A stretch of DNA of 64,000 nucleotides from Oxyruncus cristatus (Eukaryota > Chordata > Aves > Passeriformes > Cotingidae). Shown here one piece after another: positions 36,468 to 49,692 of the stretch. The stretch covers positions 854,685-918,684 of the forward strand of contig VXAY01006085.1 of assembly GCA_013399855.1 (NCBI GenBank). Direction: 5' to 3'. The notes under the pieces are model-generated. The model saw only the letters and a list, made by a program, of their open reading frames with translations, was not told where the DNA came from and did not search any database. A program made the translations under genes and the position numbers. Position 1 is the first letter of the stretch, and each line of letters begins with the position of its first letter.

Positions 36468-39400
36468 AAATCCATGATCAACTTCTGACAATCTTCTGAC
36501 ACTTTCTTGGCTCTTCTAGGAAAGATTTTTGGAACATCTCAGGATACTAGAGAAAATGTATGAACAGAAAGGAAGTTTTACCGATCCCAACATGAGTTAA
36601 CAGAAGTCACTAATGAATCTAACAAACAGTACCTGCTCTCATCTTCACAAGCTCTATCCATTGTGAAATCTCTTTTAATGAAATACTGACTTAGTCCTTT
36701 ACAAACACGTAAAGCCTTTCTTGTCATATAAAATGCTTCTGCTTTGCATATTTGTGTTTGTGAGTAGAAGAGTTGTGTAGCAAAAGCATGTGATGTCAAA
36801 AACTTTGTAAGGAAAGATGCAAAGGAAAGGGTGAATGAAAAGAGAGCAAAAATGGATAAATTATTTAAGGTATAGAGATAAGTTCAGAAGAGATTTTTAT
36901 AGAGCTGAGTGCTAATATCAGGAAAGATGTTTCTAGCTAGGGTGAGTGGGTAGGTAATGCGGGTGTGAACTGCATGTAATCTGTACTGAAAGTCTGAACT
37001 TTTCAGAGTGGTGAGAAAAAAAGAATGGAAGAGAAAAAATGCAACCAAGACCCATTTGGCCTGAATCTTTGAAAACAAGAATCAAACATAAACACCAGAA
37101 GCTGAAACTTCCTAGTAAACATTCCTATATTAAAGACACATTTATTCAAAGTATATCTGCTATAAACACATATAACAATTTCAATTTATGTTTATGTACT
37201 TCTAGTTACTACTAAAGATGCACTTGTAAACTATTCAACTAACTATTTATTAAAAATCCAGGAGAACTTGTTTAATTTGTTTAACTAGCCCTATCTCTTA
37301 GATTCTATGGTAGCCTGTCATTTCACTGTTTGCTTGTCCAGTGCTACTAAAGAGAAAATACAGTACAAAAGCAGAGTTCTGTTTGCAAAGGACAGAATCA
37401 TCTTGTGTTAGATAAGGCAGGCTGTGGGTGAACACATAACCATATCACAGCAAACAAGAGATCATAAGATTTGTGGACATGTAAAAGTTTCTATTGTTTA
37501 TTCAAAACTGTTGTAGTTTGCAAGGTGCAAGCGTTTGGTTCTTTCTTAATATGTTGTCAAAAATAGAATTAAGAAAATATGAAGGTAGCTAAGAAAATTT
37601 CAATCAGGTTCCAAAATCTTTAAAGAATATGATGGCGTGAGAGGGTCAGGTATCTGAGAAAGTCTTTCCAGTTCTACTATGACTGACACATTGTTTGGGG
37701 TTTTGCAGATTCTTCCTTGACTGAAGTGGATTAAAAGTATATGTATTTGTGAAAACGAAGCATTAGTTCAAAGAAAAGATAACCACCATGGGTTTTGTTT
37801 TTTTTTTTTTTTTGGATAGAGCAAAAAAACCAGAAAGAGGCCAGGCCATGTAAACAAGAAGGTAAATAATTATGTGTTTCATACTGTGCAGCCAATTGCC
37901 CTGTCTTTGCTACTTTCACACACAAAGAAAAAACAGGTTTGGGAGGCTGCTTTTTACTTCGACTATTTCCCATTTCGTGTCTTTTCAGAATCTGCTGCTA
38001 AAACACAGTAGCAACAGTTTCAATCAAGCAGAGAGGGGAGGACCTTGCACATATGGAAACAACAGTATCTGACCAGAAACCTGAGGACAGGATGGCACTG
38101 ACCAACTGATCCTGCTTTTAACACCCGTTGGCTTAAATTCGTCAATTGATCACTCTACTAGGTCACTAGATCACTCTAGTCTAAGAGACTTAGACTCAAC
38201 TCTGGTATAGATAGTTTTGTGTGATGGAGATACAAGGTGTACGATTTATCTCAACTAACCTGTACTTTTATATTTGCCACATTTGCCAAGCCGGCTTTTA
38301 TAGCCTAAGCAGAAAAACAGACATTAGCAGACAAATATGTCTTCCACTTGCTTTATGAACTACCTCTAGTGGAAATAATTCCTTTCTGAAAGATACCAGT
38401 TTTTTTCCATTGACTGGAGTGAATGAAATTAGCTTTGATTTAGGAGAGTATTGTGAATATATTTATGGCTTGCTGAGGTGAGACAAAGAGATGTGTGATG
38501 GAGGAACCAGTAGGGAATGTATTCCCTGGAACTCTGTGAGAATCCCTCTGCTACATGAGTAGAAAACTACACAAGTAAGACAGGGATGTTCTGGGAAGTT
38601 GCAGTCTTAGGATGCTGCAGGTCTGGGGTAAACCATTAGGGAAGTAAAATTTCCATGTTTTGCAGTTACTTACACTGTAATGATGGTTTGCTGTAACAAA
38701 ACCTCTAACAAAAGCCTTACTTATAAAACTGACCCATTTTCTAGCTTATGTAGTCAGAAACTGAAAAACAAGAAAATAGCATGACATTTTTCTCACAGTC
38801 CATCCCTGCAAAGTTCCAGAATATACATTAGAAGAGTGGAAGATGTACTGACTAATTGGGGTTACAAAGCAGAAATTCTGGTTTTTTTGGAAGTGTTAAA
38901 TTTTCATACTTTAATTTGGACTATTCCAAACTCCTTAATAATGCTAGAAAACCAAAATGTGAAAAAAAAAAATAATGGAAAAAATCAGAGTTGAACAGCT
39001 AATACAGCCGCTCTTTGAAGCTGACTTTTGTATTAGCCTCTGTATATAAGCAGGAAAATGGACAGGAATAATAATTACATCAAGCAGTGTTCGGGACTCC
39101 TTGGGCACCTGGCTCTAGGGCAGCAACCAGGACGGTGGAAGGCAATCTGCACTTCCCAGTCTCTGTAGCCTCAGGGCAGCCTTTCTGGAGTTCAGGCCTT
39201 AGATTTGATGAAAGTTAATCAAATCTGAGATGTTTCAGACAAAACATTTGGTGCTTATATATCAGTGTTTTTCAATGAAGCTACATTTCATAATAATGTA
39301 TCAGATCAACTGTATTGCCAAGAGCAGTTCTTTCTCTTTGTTCCTTTGCTTTTACTTTCCTTGAACTTGCTCCTTTATTTTATTGCACCTATTCTAGCCT

Positions 39401-42400
39401 TCCCTTCTTCCTGTGCTTTTTTAATCTGCTTAAAGTATTCTTTATATCTCCCCAATCTCAAAACAGATATTCTCCTGTGTCATTTTGCCCTCAAACCTTC
39501 TATCTCCTCAGTGAGACTAAGCAGTCTCCTAGTTGTCAAGCAATCTCTTGTTTTTGTTACACTGAGGGGAAAACATTGGTAAATGCCATGAATTAATTCC
39601 ATATTATTTTTGATTCTGCAGCTAAATACTAACAATTTCCACTTAAAAATGTCTCCATTATTTATTGTGTAATCCAAGTTCTGACTGATAAGTGTTTTCA
39701 AAAGAATTTGTCTCAAAAGAAAATAACTCAAAGTCCAAATACACAAAAAGCATTTAGGCAGAATACCATTAGTTTTGAGAGCACTTCCCTAACAGTAAGA
39801 AGCTTAATGCAATAAGGTTAACAAGCAAGGAATAGGAGTAGTAATAAATTTAGGTGTTTAGAAACAAAGATAGATCTATCAGAAAGATGATTTTTTCCCC
39901 CTCAACATCAAAGTCTTCTTCACATGTTGTGTAATTGATAATGACCTCAAAGTTTCATTACTTCAGAAATAATTTTGTCACTAAAATACATCACAGATCT
40001 GGAACATTTACTAAATAAGATTTTATATTTCATTGCTCTCCAGGAACGGAGAAAAATCAAACAGAAATTTGTATCAGGAGCCTAGTGCCCTTGTGAAGAT
40101 TTCCCAGAAACCTTTTTACATTTTGGCATGGTTTTTGACTTTAAAAAAGCTCCATTTAGTCACTGCAAAGTGTCAGTTTCAGCTTCTCCCCATTTAATCT
40201 AGAACATTACACTGTTACAGCTGTGGTTAACTGAGGTGAGCCACACTGGCAGTGTGTGATATACAAATTACCCTCAGGTACTGCATTTTTTATTGACTCT
40301 AGAAGGATCTGGGGTGTGCAGTCAGCTCTAATTGAAGTATTTTGAAACTGAGTGACATAAAAAGAGGGATTTTTCTAGCGGACAGTGTACCATGCCACTG
40401 TACACACTAACAGAAAGCAGCATATGACTGGTGTCCTTACAGACCTGAATGAGAAAACTAGGCAGACTTATTTGTAGTAGATTGTGATGTCTTTCTTACA
40501 TTGAGTCCTTCATGATAAAACATATATCTTTTCCATAGCTCAGAATACCTGATTGCAGAGGGTAGGTTGTTCGGGTGAATGATGATCATCATTTATTTCA
40601 TGTTTTATTGAATAAATATCCACACAGAAGATGACTGTGGTGAAAATGCTAGGGAAACTCTGAGTGTTGTCATTGAGGTCTATAAAAATATCTGGAGAGA
40701 AGATTCCATGCTCATTTTGCATGGAAGTATCAGGAATTTCCAGCACTTTTATAAAGATATCAGCAAATTCTTAGTTGAGATATTAACACATAGAACCTTT
40801 GGAGTAATAGCACAAATTAGTTATATGCTGCAGCTTTTAGAAAGGTATTGGCTAGACACTCAGCTGGCATCAGAAAAGGTAATCAAAGTTATACTAATTT
40901 GCATTGTATGCCTGCATTTTGATTGGTTTCTCATAATTTATTTTCTGTCCTATTGATTGTTGATCTAAATGTGATTTTTTACAAGTGGTTTTGACATCTC
41001 TCAATACATTGCTTAACATAAGACGACGGCACCACTTGGCAGGGCAGCCTCCCGACAATACGTCATTCCCAGAAAATGACAAAGAAAATATTAATAGTAC
41101 TGAATGAGAGGGTTTTAAAAATACACTTATGGAAAGTAAAATCATTGGAAAGCAGTAAATAGTTGTTAAAAAAAAAAAAAAAAAGAGATTACAAATCCTT
41201 TATAACAAGAAAAAAATAGTTTTCTGAATCTCACAAAATAATGAAGGAAAAAACCATCACATAAGCAGACAGGGCAGGGGGTTTTTGGAAAGAGGGAGGT
41301 CTATACAAAGGTTGTTAGAGAAATAAGCTGTAGGATGTACAAAGGAACAATGAAGATGCTGCATACTGTGTTAGCACTTGCAAATGCTTCTCTATTGCCC
41401 CTGTTTGCTTCTACATCTGCATTAAATATAGTAGCTTGACAGATACTGTAGACTGGAACTTTCTAAAAATACATCTGAAGCCCTAAAGGGGATGTCTGAC
41501 AGATTTTGGCATGTATAAAAACAACTGAGATTGCAAGTCCTGACGTATTTATGTTGTGTAAGCGTCTTTATCATTGGCTGGTAATTCAGAGAGCTTTTAA
41601 AATCTGCCATTAACTGCCTTGATGAACTTACTGAAGAAGTATAAAATGCGATCTGGCCTTTACTAAGTTTTTGCCTTGTGATCAGTTCACCAGCAGTTAT
41701 ATCATGATTGACAATAAATATAGCACTTTTAAGGTCTTAAATAGAAAAGCCATTATTTCTTTCAAGATATCTGGACTTCTTCAAGCTAAAACATAACTTT
41801 CAGAAGAGCAAATGTATGAGAAAGTCAAACTGTTTTACTCTCTGGATCAGTCTTACGCATGATGTACAATGATCAGTCTTACACTTGACTTAAAGAAAGG
41901 TCCAAAGTGAGACTTAAGTGGGTTGTTAATAGTTCAGTTCAAAAATTGCAATTCAGTTTCATACATGTACAACATACATACAAAGCTAGAAATGCCTAAA
42001 ACTAATGAAAACCTCCTTTCTTGATCTGAAAATTCACCGTGTCTGTGAAAACTCTTAACCTGAGCAATTGTTTTCCACAACTTTACATTTTCAAGAAAAA
42101 ACACTCTTCTGACATATTTACCCCTTTAATTTGTTTGGCTCTTTTTACAGAAGCTCATTGCAACTCTAGAAGACTTCTCCAGATCAGTGAGTATTAGAAG
42201 ACTATTTTGAATTATAGTTGTGACTGATGTAGGAGTGATAACAAGAAAAAAAATTAGGACATTCCTGAAAAACTCAATGTGGAGAATTTGTGTTCTACTC
42301 CTGAATCCAACACTTACAAAAAATGGGTTATGATAGGACTTGTTCTGCATATTAATCAGGATGTAAATATATTGGACTATTTATTGAGCAGGAGTTGAGA

Positions 42401-42931
42401 ACTTTGATGGCCTTTGTTCCATCAGATTTTTATTGATAACAAAATGGTGTCCAGACTGAATGTATTCCAACAAATTAACTCGACTGTACGGAATATCCAG
42501 TTGTAACTTCGCAAAAAATACAAGGTTACATCTTTGTAAGGTGCTTTATTGATAACACAAATATAAATATAAGTATTAGGAGCAACTAGCTAATTATATT
42601 TTCACATAAATTACTACATATCAAAACATAAACTGTTACATTGTTGTAGGTAAAAAAGTAAGTACTTTTTTATGTTTCAAGTTTTTAGTTTTAACTAAGG
42701 TATATGTCCATAAAAAGTAAAATTGTTCATGCTAATGGTCATTTATAGAAAAATGATACTTCAGTAAGCAAAAGAAGTGTTCATCCATAGCAGTGTTATT
42801 TTTGCCTGGGAAAGATATTGCTCCCTCCATACAATCAAATGACATATTTAATCCTATCAAATGAAAACACAATGCAGTCTAAATTATGGGTCTGTTTAGA
42901 GATTGGGATATCAATTTCTATTCCATCATAT
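36468..42931. other. AT-rich unique DNA with two small perfect hairpins
   Basis: No gene or interspersed repeat recognised in about 6.5 kb. Two short perfect inverted repeats were seen: 38178-38196 (8-bp arms, 3-nt loop) and 39201-39226 (9-bp arms, 8-nt loop). A T run lies at about 37798-37814 and an A18 run near 41168. A CpG-containing segment at 41025-41070 stands out against the CpG-poor background. Overlapping frames at 39265-39596 are chance frames rich in F, L and S. Confidence 0.55.
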
Positions 42932-43307
42932 TTTAGCCTGGAGAAGAGAAGGCTCAGGGGAGACCTCATTGCTCTCTACAACTATCTGAAAGGAGGTTGT
43001 AGCCAGGTGGGGGTTGGTCTCTTCTCCCAGGCAACCAGCCGTAAGACAAGAGGGCATGGCCTTAAGCTGTGCCAGGGGAGGTTTAGGTTAGATATCAGAA
43101 AGAAATTCTTTACAGAGAGAGTAATCAGCCATTGGAATGGGCTGCCCAGGGAAGTGGTGGATTCTCCATCCCTGGAGGTTTTCAAGACGAGGCTGGACGT
43201 GGCACTTAATGCCATAGTCTAGTAACCATAGTGGGGTTGGATCAAGGGTTGGACTTGATGATCTCCGAGGTCCTTTCCAACCCGTCTGATTCTATGATTC
43301 TATGATT
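42932..43307 (+). mobile_element. CR1 LINE 3' end
   Basis: The copy starts at [22 protein letters not shown] (about 42934-43000), the characteristic CR1 C-terminal block. It runs through [20 protein letters not shown] to the 3' UTR, and ends with two exact ATTCTATG units at about 43288-43305. The C-terminal frame is still open to 43222, so this copy is less decayed than most here. It is 5'-truncated and has no RT core. Confidence 0.93.
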
Positions 43308-43524
43308 TACTGCAATAGCAGTAAGAAATGTTTATGAAGGCATCACATAGTGCGATCGAAATCGCAGTGTTGATATGACCGCCATTAATTACAACCGACA
43401 TTACACTGTTACACACCCCATCTTTATATTCTCCTGTTTCCCCCCTTTTCTTTATTATTCCTATGTTCACTGTTTTCTTTGATCTCTCAAAGTAAGAATG
43501 ACATTCAAAAGCATGACTACACTA
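43308..43524. other. Short unique spacer with a CpG-containing hairpin
   Basis: At about 43352-43367 the sequence TGCGATCGAAATCGCA forms a 6-bp stem with a 4-nt loop and holds several CpGs, unusual in this CpG-poor window. The rest shows nothing notable. Confidence 0.4.
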
Positions 43525-43835
43525 AAACAGGTCGAAAGCCTATCTAGCCTGTACCTTGACTCCAACAATATCCAGTAGCAAATATCGTATTTATTGCTGC
43601 TTCCAAGAATCCATGGCCCAGGTACATTTGGAGCAAGAGGTGATTTTTGTTTAGGAGTCCCAGTAGATTTTCTCTCTGATTAACCTATCTAATCACCTTC
43701 TGGATCCATGTAAATTTTTTCCAACTATAACTTCCCCAAGCAAGGAGTTCCACAACTGAATTCTTTGTCGGGGATTAAAAAAAAAATCCTTTATTTTGAC
43801 CTTACCAGCATTATTTCACTTGGTGTTTCTGTTTG
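43525..43835 (-). repeat. Very old interspersed repeat, probably LINE-derived, antisense
   Basis: The plus strand shows a familiar order of strings: 'gcctatctagcctgtacct', 'caatatccagtagcaaat', 'ggagttccacaactgaattctttgt', then 'ttttgacct' and 'catttcacttggtgttt'. I know this order from an ancient amniote repeat, where it reads as 'cagtggccagtagcagatg', 'caacaagttccacaggttaat' and 'atttcatttggtgtcccc'. It is degraded, so the insertion would predate the other elements. The family name is uncertain. Confidence 0.35.
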
Positions 43836-44999
43836 ACACACAAGGTTGTCATTTGCTTTGCAACATTTAGGTTGTTTTTTATTCCACTATAACAAAACAA
43901 AGTAAAACTTCAGTGAAAGAGATGTGAACACAAGACAAAACAAATCTTCCACTGCCTTGTGATAGGAAAATGATAACCAGGTGTCTTCGCTCGCTCGGGT
44001 TATTGACAAAGCATGATTTACCCAGAAGCTCTTTAACACCCATTATAGCTAAGTATTTACTAAATTACCTTGTTCTACTTTCCACCCCCCCCAAAGAATT
44101 TTCCTGTTTTTGCAAATCTCTTTTGATAGCATAATACCATTTATATCCAGATATGTTTGGAAAGAAAAAACACAGAATATTTATGAACATGTACAAGAAT
44201 CCCCAAAGCTTTCCGAATTTAGAAACAAGTAATTAGCATTTGAAAAATTGCCGACGAACTAATTTATTTGTCATTCATTATTGCTGGCTGATCTGCATTA
44301 TTCCTTATTCCAAACTTTTCAGTCAGTCAGAAAATAGAAACAACACAACTCAGGTTCTCAGCTAAGTAAAAGGAATAATACAACACTAATAACAAATAAT
44401 GAAAACCTTAGTAAGTAAAAACTGTCACAGTGAAACTATTCAATGGGCATGATAGAATGCTCAAAGATTTGACTTATTAATCAGAGTAATCAGATTATTT
44501 TGTGAATAAAAAAAAATCAAATAATAGATTACCATCCAGTTGATTAGGTTTTGGTTGGTTTGTTTCTGTGTTTGTTGCATTTTGTTTGTTTGGAAGTTGT
44601 TTTTTTTTTTTTTTAAATTATCTGTTGAGTTTCACTTTTTTTGCTTGTTACTTTCATCTGATTCCCATTTAACTCAAATGTGCTTGACCCTTATAGTTTC
44701 TTTTAACATATCAAATTACTATTTTTTTCTTCAGAGACCTGTGTGTACTCCTGGACCACCAATGTTTTTTTTTCTTTTCGGAAAATAGATGATGGTTTGG
44801 TTTTTTTCCGAACATAAAGACTTGTTTTTATTTTTTTTTTAATATATATATATATATAAATTACAATATATATAAAGTAAAATGTAACTTAGAAGAGGTT
44901 GAACATAGAAAAATACCTGTCACAACTTCATTGCCTCTAGACCCCAGAGAATGAATGTCTTTAAGTCAATAACAGAGTCTTCTAATTAAAAGCATAAAG
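43836..44999. other. AT-rich DNA with T runs and an AT dinucleotide run
   Basis: No gene seen. G/T-rich sequence ending in a T15 run lies at 44545-44614. A short (TA)n run is at about 44842-44859. The 82-codon frame at 44540-44788 is a low-complexity artefact. Confidence 0.6.
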
Positions 45000-45240
45000 C
45001 ACCATCATGACAGTGTGTGGGGGAAGGGGAACCTTGTAAAGAACCCTCAAGTTCTCTGGTTTGATGCTGATATGGCTAATTGCATTGTGACCTGCCTTTA
45101 TGAGCTTATGCAAATAGCACTGGCTGCTGCAGCAGAGCTTCTAGGCTTCCTCTATCAGGAGGAGACTTGTTTCCCCAAGGACTTTTACTTTGTGGAAGAC
45201 CAGCTGGTCAGAGTTTTGCATTGTTGACCTTTATTGCCAA
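45000..45240. promoter_or_regulatory. Possible regulatory element with octamer motif
   Basis: The octamer ATGCAAAT at 45108-45115, the canonical POU-factor site, lies 20 bases downstream of GCTAATTGCATT. A palindromic GCTGCTGCAGCAG run is at about 45123-45136. The segment is free of repeats. A 70-codon frame (45015-45227) is also open through it with rather coding-like composition, though no domain is recognised. Either reading is weak without conservation data. Confidence 0.2.
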
Positions 45241-46904
45241 TGGCAAAGAGGGGAAAAAAAATAAATGAGGAAAAAAAAAAAAGCTACTTGATTTCATCTC
45301 TTTTGTTTTATTAGAGCCTTGTTCCCTGCGCTCCCCTTTCCCAAAACTGAAGTGTTAGGGGCCTACAGCAGACTCCCTCTATCTTTTATTAGTACACACA
45401 ACGATAAGGTTCTAGTTCTGAGTCTTTCTGCAGCATTTAGTGCTCTATTCACTGGCACTCTGCAAATGTGTTCAAACATTGCTATTTACACTTTTACCTC
45501 TTCTGGAACCCCAGCACTTAATCCAATTGCTTGCTGTTTTCTGCTATTTACAATGCAAAGGAAACATGATAAAGAGAGAACATTTAAATTCAGAAACTTC
45601 CTCCACTTCAGATGCTAATATGGCATGAAATGTACACTTGTGAAATGTTAAGATTACTGTTAATAAGCTCTGCAAGAAAATGTAATTACATATGATAATG
45701 TCATGGTTATTGTGAAATTAAAAACGAAAGTTCAACTTCATCCTTTGCAAAAAATAGAGCTATTTCTTATGGTTTTTGTATAAGACAGATAAAAAAAAAA
45801 TCTGCTAAGAAAGGGATCAAGCATATGTTTATTTTCTTCAAAATCTCATTCATTATATTTTTGCTATAGTGTCCTTCACGTACTTCAGACCCTAACTGGC
45901 AAAACCACATTATACAGCTGTCAATGTGGAATTCCTTCTTACAAGGCCTTCAGTCATGTTACAGCAAGACCTGTGTTATTTAATTCATAGTATGAAAGAG
46001 AAATAACCCAAATGAACAAGGTTATGATTTTTAAAATTCATTTGATATAAAGCTATTTTATTAAATCTAGTGATGAAACCAAGAATTAAAACACAATGGC
46101 TGCACATCAAAGCTCTGCTACTCATGCATTGGAAGAATGACAAAATCAGCACTTTGTAGAAATAGCAAATAAATAAGAAAGTGAGATGTGGAAAAAATAC
46201 TGTTAATTTTTCTACTTCTTTTTTTTTTCTGTCCAGATTTCTTCTGCATTCTGTGTTGTTCTTGGGGATTTACATGATCACATTCTTTAGAAATGTTTAT
46301 TGTAGCACAGAAGAATCTGGCTTTTCACATGTCATTAAATTCACACTTTTCCTTGGTCTCTGCAAACCTTCTTTAGAAGTAACCTCTACAAAGTCATTTT
46401 ACTATGAAAAAAGAAAGGGTAACAAAATTAATTCTTGGTGAAAAGAGCCAAGTATTTGCATGAGGTAAATTGGCATCCCTTCATCAAAATTGTATTATAC
46501 CAGCTGTACCATTTCAGTGATTGACCCAGGAATAATTGTTCCACAATATGAACCTGCATATATTTGCTGCAGAAATATTTGCATTTGCTACTCTAATTAT
46601 TCAGTGACGGATTTTAAACGGTTTGTCAAAAAGTGGAAAGTGTGTTCTCAAGGTTTGTTCTCAATTTAAATGAAGATCTGTGGGAAGATCCGTGAAGATA
46701 ATAGTGTCTATGATCTGAGTGGTATCCGTGATTCTTCTGGGATTTTTCTTTTTCTATTTCCTGTTCAGCTTTGTTGTATTTTAGTTTGTAACAGGTATCT
46801 ACAACCTTTGAGACTGAGCTGTGTAAAGATGGCAGGGGGTAAAATGAAAGGAAATCAAGAAGCTATATTCACACTATAATGGAAGTTATACTGGCACAGA
46901 AATT
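45241..46904. other. AT-rich unique DNA with an octamer-containing stretch
   Basis: No gene or repeat recognised. The part at 46530-46630 contains ATTTGCAT (46577-46584), a TAATTATTCA stretch and a CpG, and is a weak candidate for a conserved element. Short frames such as 45319-45618 and 46181-46441 lack supporting features. Confidence 0.5.
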
Positions 46905-47698
46905 ATGGGTAAGATGCAGCTGCTACTCCCTGGATGGAATGTAGCTGGCATGCTCGAAACCTATCCCATGATGATTCCCCACATACACAATCTGCAACCA
47001 TATGCACCTGCTAAGGTGGATGGAATGAAGGGTGGAGCAGAGTGGAGACATCACAGCCAGGCTCTGTAGAGATCCTCAAAGGGATGGGAACTCAATGGTA
47101 CTTTGCAGCTGATAAACCGTGCAGCACTTGTCAACCAAGGGAGACAGGAGGAGATGTCCTGATGCTGAGCCAAGAATTGTGATGAAATCTCTCTCCTCAG
47201 GTGAACTTGGTTTATTATAACCTAACTGTCATACTAACACACACCTCCATCCCAAAGTTACCCTCCTCTAAGGTACAATCACCCCTCACTTAGAATGTGC
47301 TTTATGTTTTATTGACTATAACCTTAAGAGCAAAGATATGGCTAGAGTCACTCAAGCTCCAGCTAAACATAAAGAAATAGAATAAAAGTAAGTTGAGAAT
47401 GGGGAATAGTTAGGGAAGATTCCATTGCAATCACTGGGATCAGTCAACAGGCTGACTCTGAATTATCTCCCATAGGGATGCCTATTGGGTAAGAACTATA
47501 CTCTATGTATGTTGAATAATTGTAGTGGGGATTAGGGCTTGTCTGTATATTGCTTTGAATACACTTTTACCATAAGATATTATCACCAGCAGTCTTTGAA
47601 CCTAAACCTGTCACAATTTTCTATTAATAGAGTGCTATTCCATTAACTGTTAGTGTGGGTCCTTCACGGGTGCTGGCAGTTGCTGGCAGCAGGTAACA
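46905..47698 (+). mobile_element. Possible LTR of an endogenous retrovirus
   Basis: The stretch is GC-richer and repeat-poor in composition. It begins near TGGGTAAGATGCAGCTGC and ends GCAGCAGGTAACA at 47698. In its last 100 bases a degenerate poly(A)-signal-like 'attaatagag' precedes a G/T-rich 'gtgtgggtccttcacgggtgctgg' run, as in the R-U5 part of avian LTRs. No internal retroviral genes or target-site duplication were identified. Both ends are guesses, and the element could be another kind of repeat. Confidence 0.25.
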
Positions 47699-49660
47699 CA
47701 CTCAAATAAAGTGAAAGGCCCACCAAGGGGTCATGAAGTGGGAATATCTGCTGGGGGGCGGGGGGTCTCCCTTATGCTGTTGACATGTGTCCCTGAATAG
47801 ATCAGTTGAACAGCCCTCTGACCAAGCAGGACTGTTCAGTGAAAGGTCTCCATAATGGGATGCTGACAGACTGTTGGACACAAGGGCCTCAGCTTTCCTG
47901 GGGCACTGACAGACAAATCAAACACTAAGTGTTGAGGAAATCTCCCCACACTAAAGGTTGAGAAAATATCTCCTTTTCATGTAACAGAGGTATGTCACCT
48001 TACTTTGATACTGCTAAATATAGAAAGGTAGCTCCCAGGTCTCCTAGTGTTGAAACACCATATTTAGTTAGAAGTCCATCTGGACCCAAATTGTTGGTGA
48101 TGTTAGAACATACTTATCAGGTCCCAAATAGCGATTTGCAACTTCAAGGAAACCAAAGAACCAATAGAGTATTTTCCTGAGCTTTTCTTTTTGTATTTCC
48201 TTTCTTTTATGGGGACTTAAGAAAGGGAAAATGCAGTAAGATATTATATAATTTATGGGAGAGAGAAAAAAAGACTTCATGGTAGTGGGTGATCAAAGTG
48301 CATTAATCACTAAAGTTCTAATTTAATCATTCTTTTCATAGTACAAGGCAATAATCTTGTCATTGGATGAAAACCAAAATAAAAGTGTTTACAGAAATAA
48401 GATCCTAAGCCAAAGGTCTTGAAATTATTAACCTCAGTCTTAGCTAGCAACGATCCTGAATTAGAAAGAATAACCCCCTTGTCATTATTTTTATAATGGC
48501 ATTTTCAATTAAACAGTCACATTTCATTAAATATGAGAAAAATGTTGAAAAATAATGCCTTTTATTGATAACTTCAAAGAGAATTGTTTAAAACACATAT
48601 TTAGATAACCCTAACTTACTTTGCTCTTATTCATACTGTTTGTCTTTCTCCAGTCTGACCTCAGACTATTCTGACTTTTCTCAGGAGAATATTTGGCTCT
48701 TTCCTTCTGAATAAATGTCTACTTTGTAATGTTGAGTTGAGAATCAAAGAAAGGAGTAGAATTTGATCCACTTGAGCAAACAATGCAAATATAAATAAAT
48801 GCCAAAGAATAAAAGATCTATTGTAGAAAATGCAGGAAAAATCCTCCTGATTGTTCTCTGACTGACTGATTATAGCTGTCAACGACTCAAAATAATTTGA
48901 ATGTATACGTAGTGAAAAATAAACATTTAGAGTCTATTTTTCAGTCATGGGTATGTAACACACACATTCAGGTGTATTTAGTAAATAACTTCATTCACAA
49001 AGTTGTAGATAGCTGTATGTACTTGCATGGCTAGCTTTAGCTGAATAGACCTGCACTTTGTCACTTGAATCTGAAAGCTGGAAACAGAAATCCATAGCCA
49101 GCCCATAACAAATTATAGAAAAGATTGAGAATTATCAAATCATAAATCCATAATGATGCAGTGTCCCAGTACTCTAATTGGATCAGATCTTCCATTGTGC
49201 TATAACTTAGATAATTGTCTGACATATTGCCCTCATAGGTAGAAATGTGTGATACAGACTTTTAACTATTAATCATTAAACAGGAAAATCAAAATCGCTC
49301 TCCATTAAAGAAGGACTAATTAGTGGAAATTAAATTCTGAAAGCCTGTGAATGTCTTCTGGACACAGTTTTCTTGACTTGAAAGTTCCCTCTAGTGTTTA
49401 CAGTAATTTGAGCTGTGGTAACCATTGTCACAGGTATCAGTTCTCCTATCATAGATATGTAAGGATAATGCTCTCTGTCCTTTGTGCAGTCAGAATTAGA
49501 ACAACTTGTTTTCCATGTATGTTTTTAAGGACATGTGAGGTGATGATATTGGGGGGGAGGTGGGCAGGAAGAAAGTTGTAGCCCTACAATATGAACTGCA
49601 ATTAGCGCTCTGTACTGAGTGCTGGTATAGGAGATATTACAACCTGCCCCTGAAAATGGG
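47699..49660. other. Non-coding DNA, first 250 bases GC-richer
   Basis: The part at 47700-47950 continues the GC-rich character of the preceding block and may belong to the same unidentified repeat. A G8-type run is at about 47753-47767. The remainder is AT-rich unique DNA. Confidence 0.45.
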
Positions 49661-49661
49661 G

Positions 49662-49692
49662 TTAAATGAAGTTCTATGATTCTATGATCTTA
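49662..49692 (+). repeat. CR1-like terminal microrepeat remnant
   Basis: Two ATTCTATG-like units (GTTCTATGATTCTATGATCT) occur without recognisable CR1 3' UTR in front. It may be an extremely 5'-truncated CR1 insertion or chance. Confidence 0.3.

Noticed and set aside
42818..43222. 134-codon frame as a host gene
   Set aside because: From about residue 40 it is the CR1 ORF2 C-terminus.
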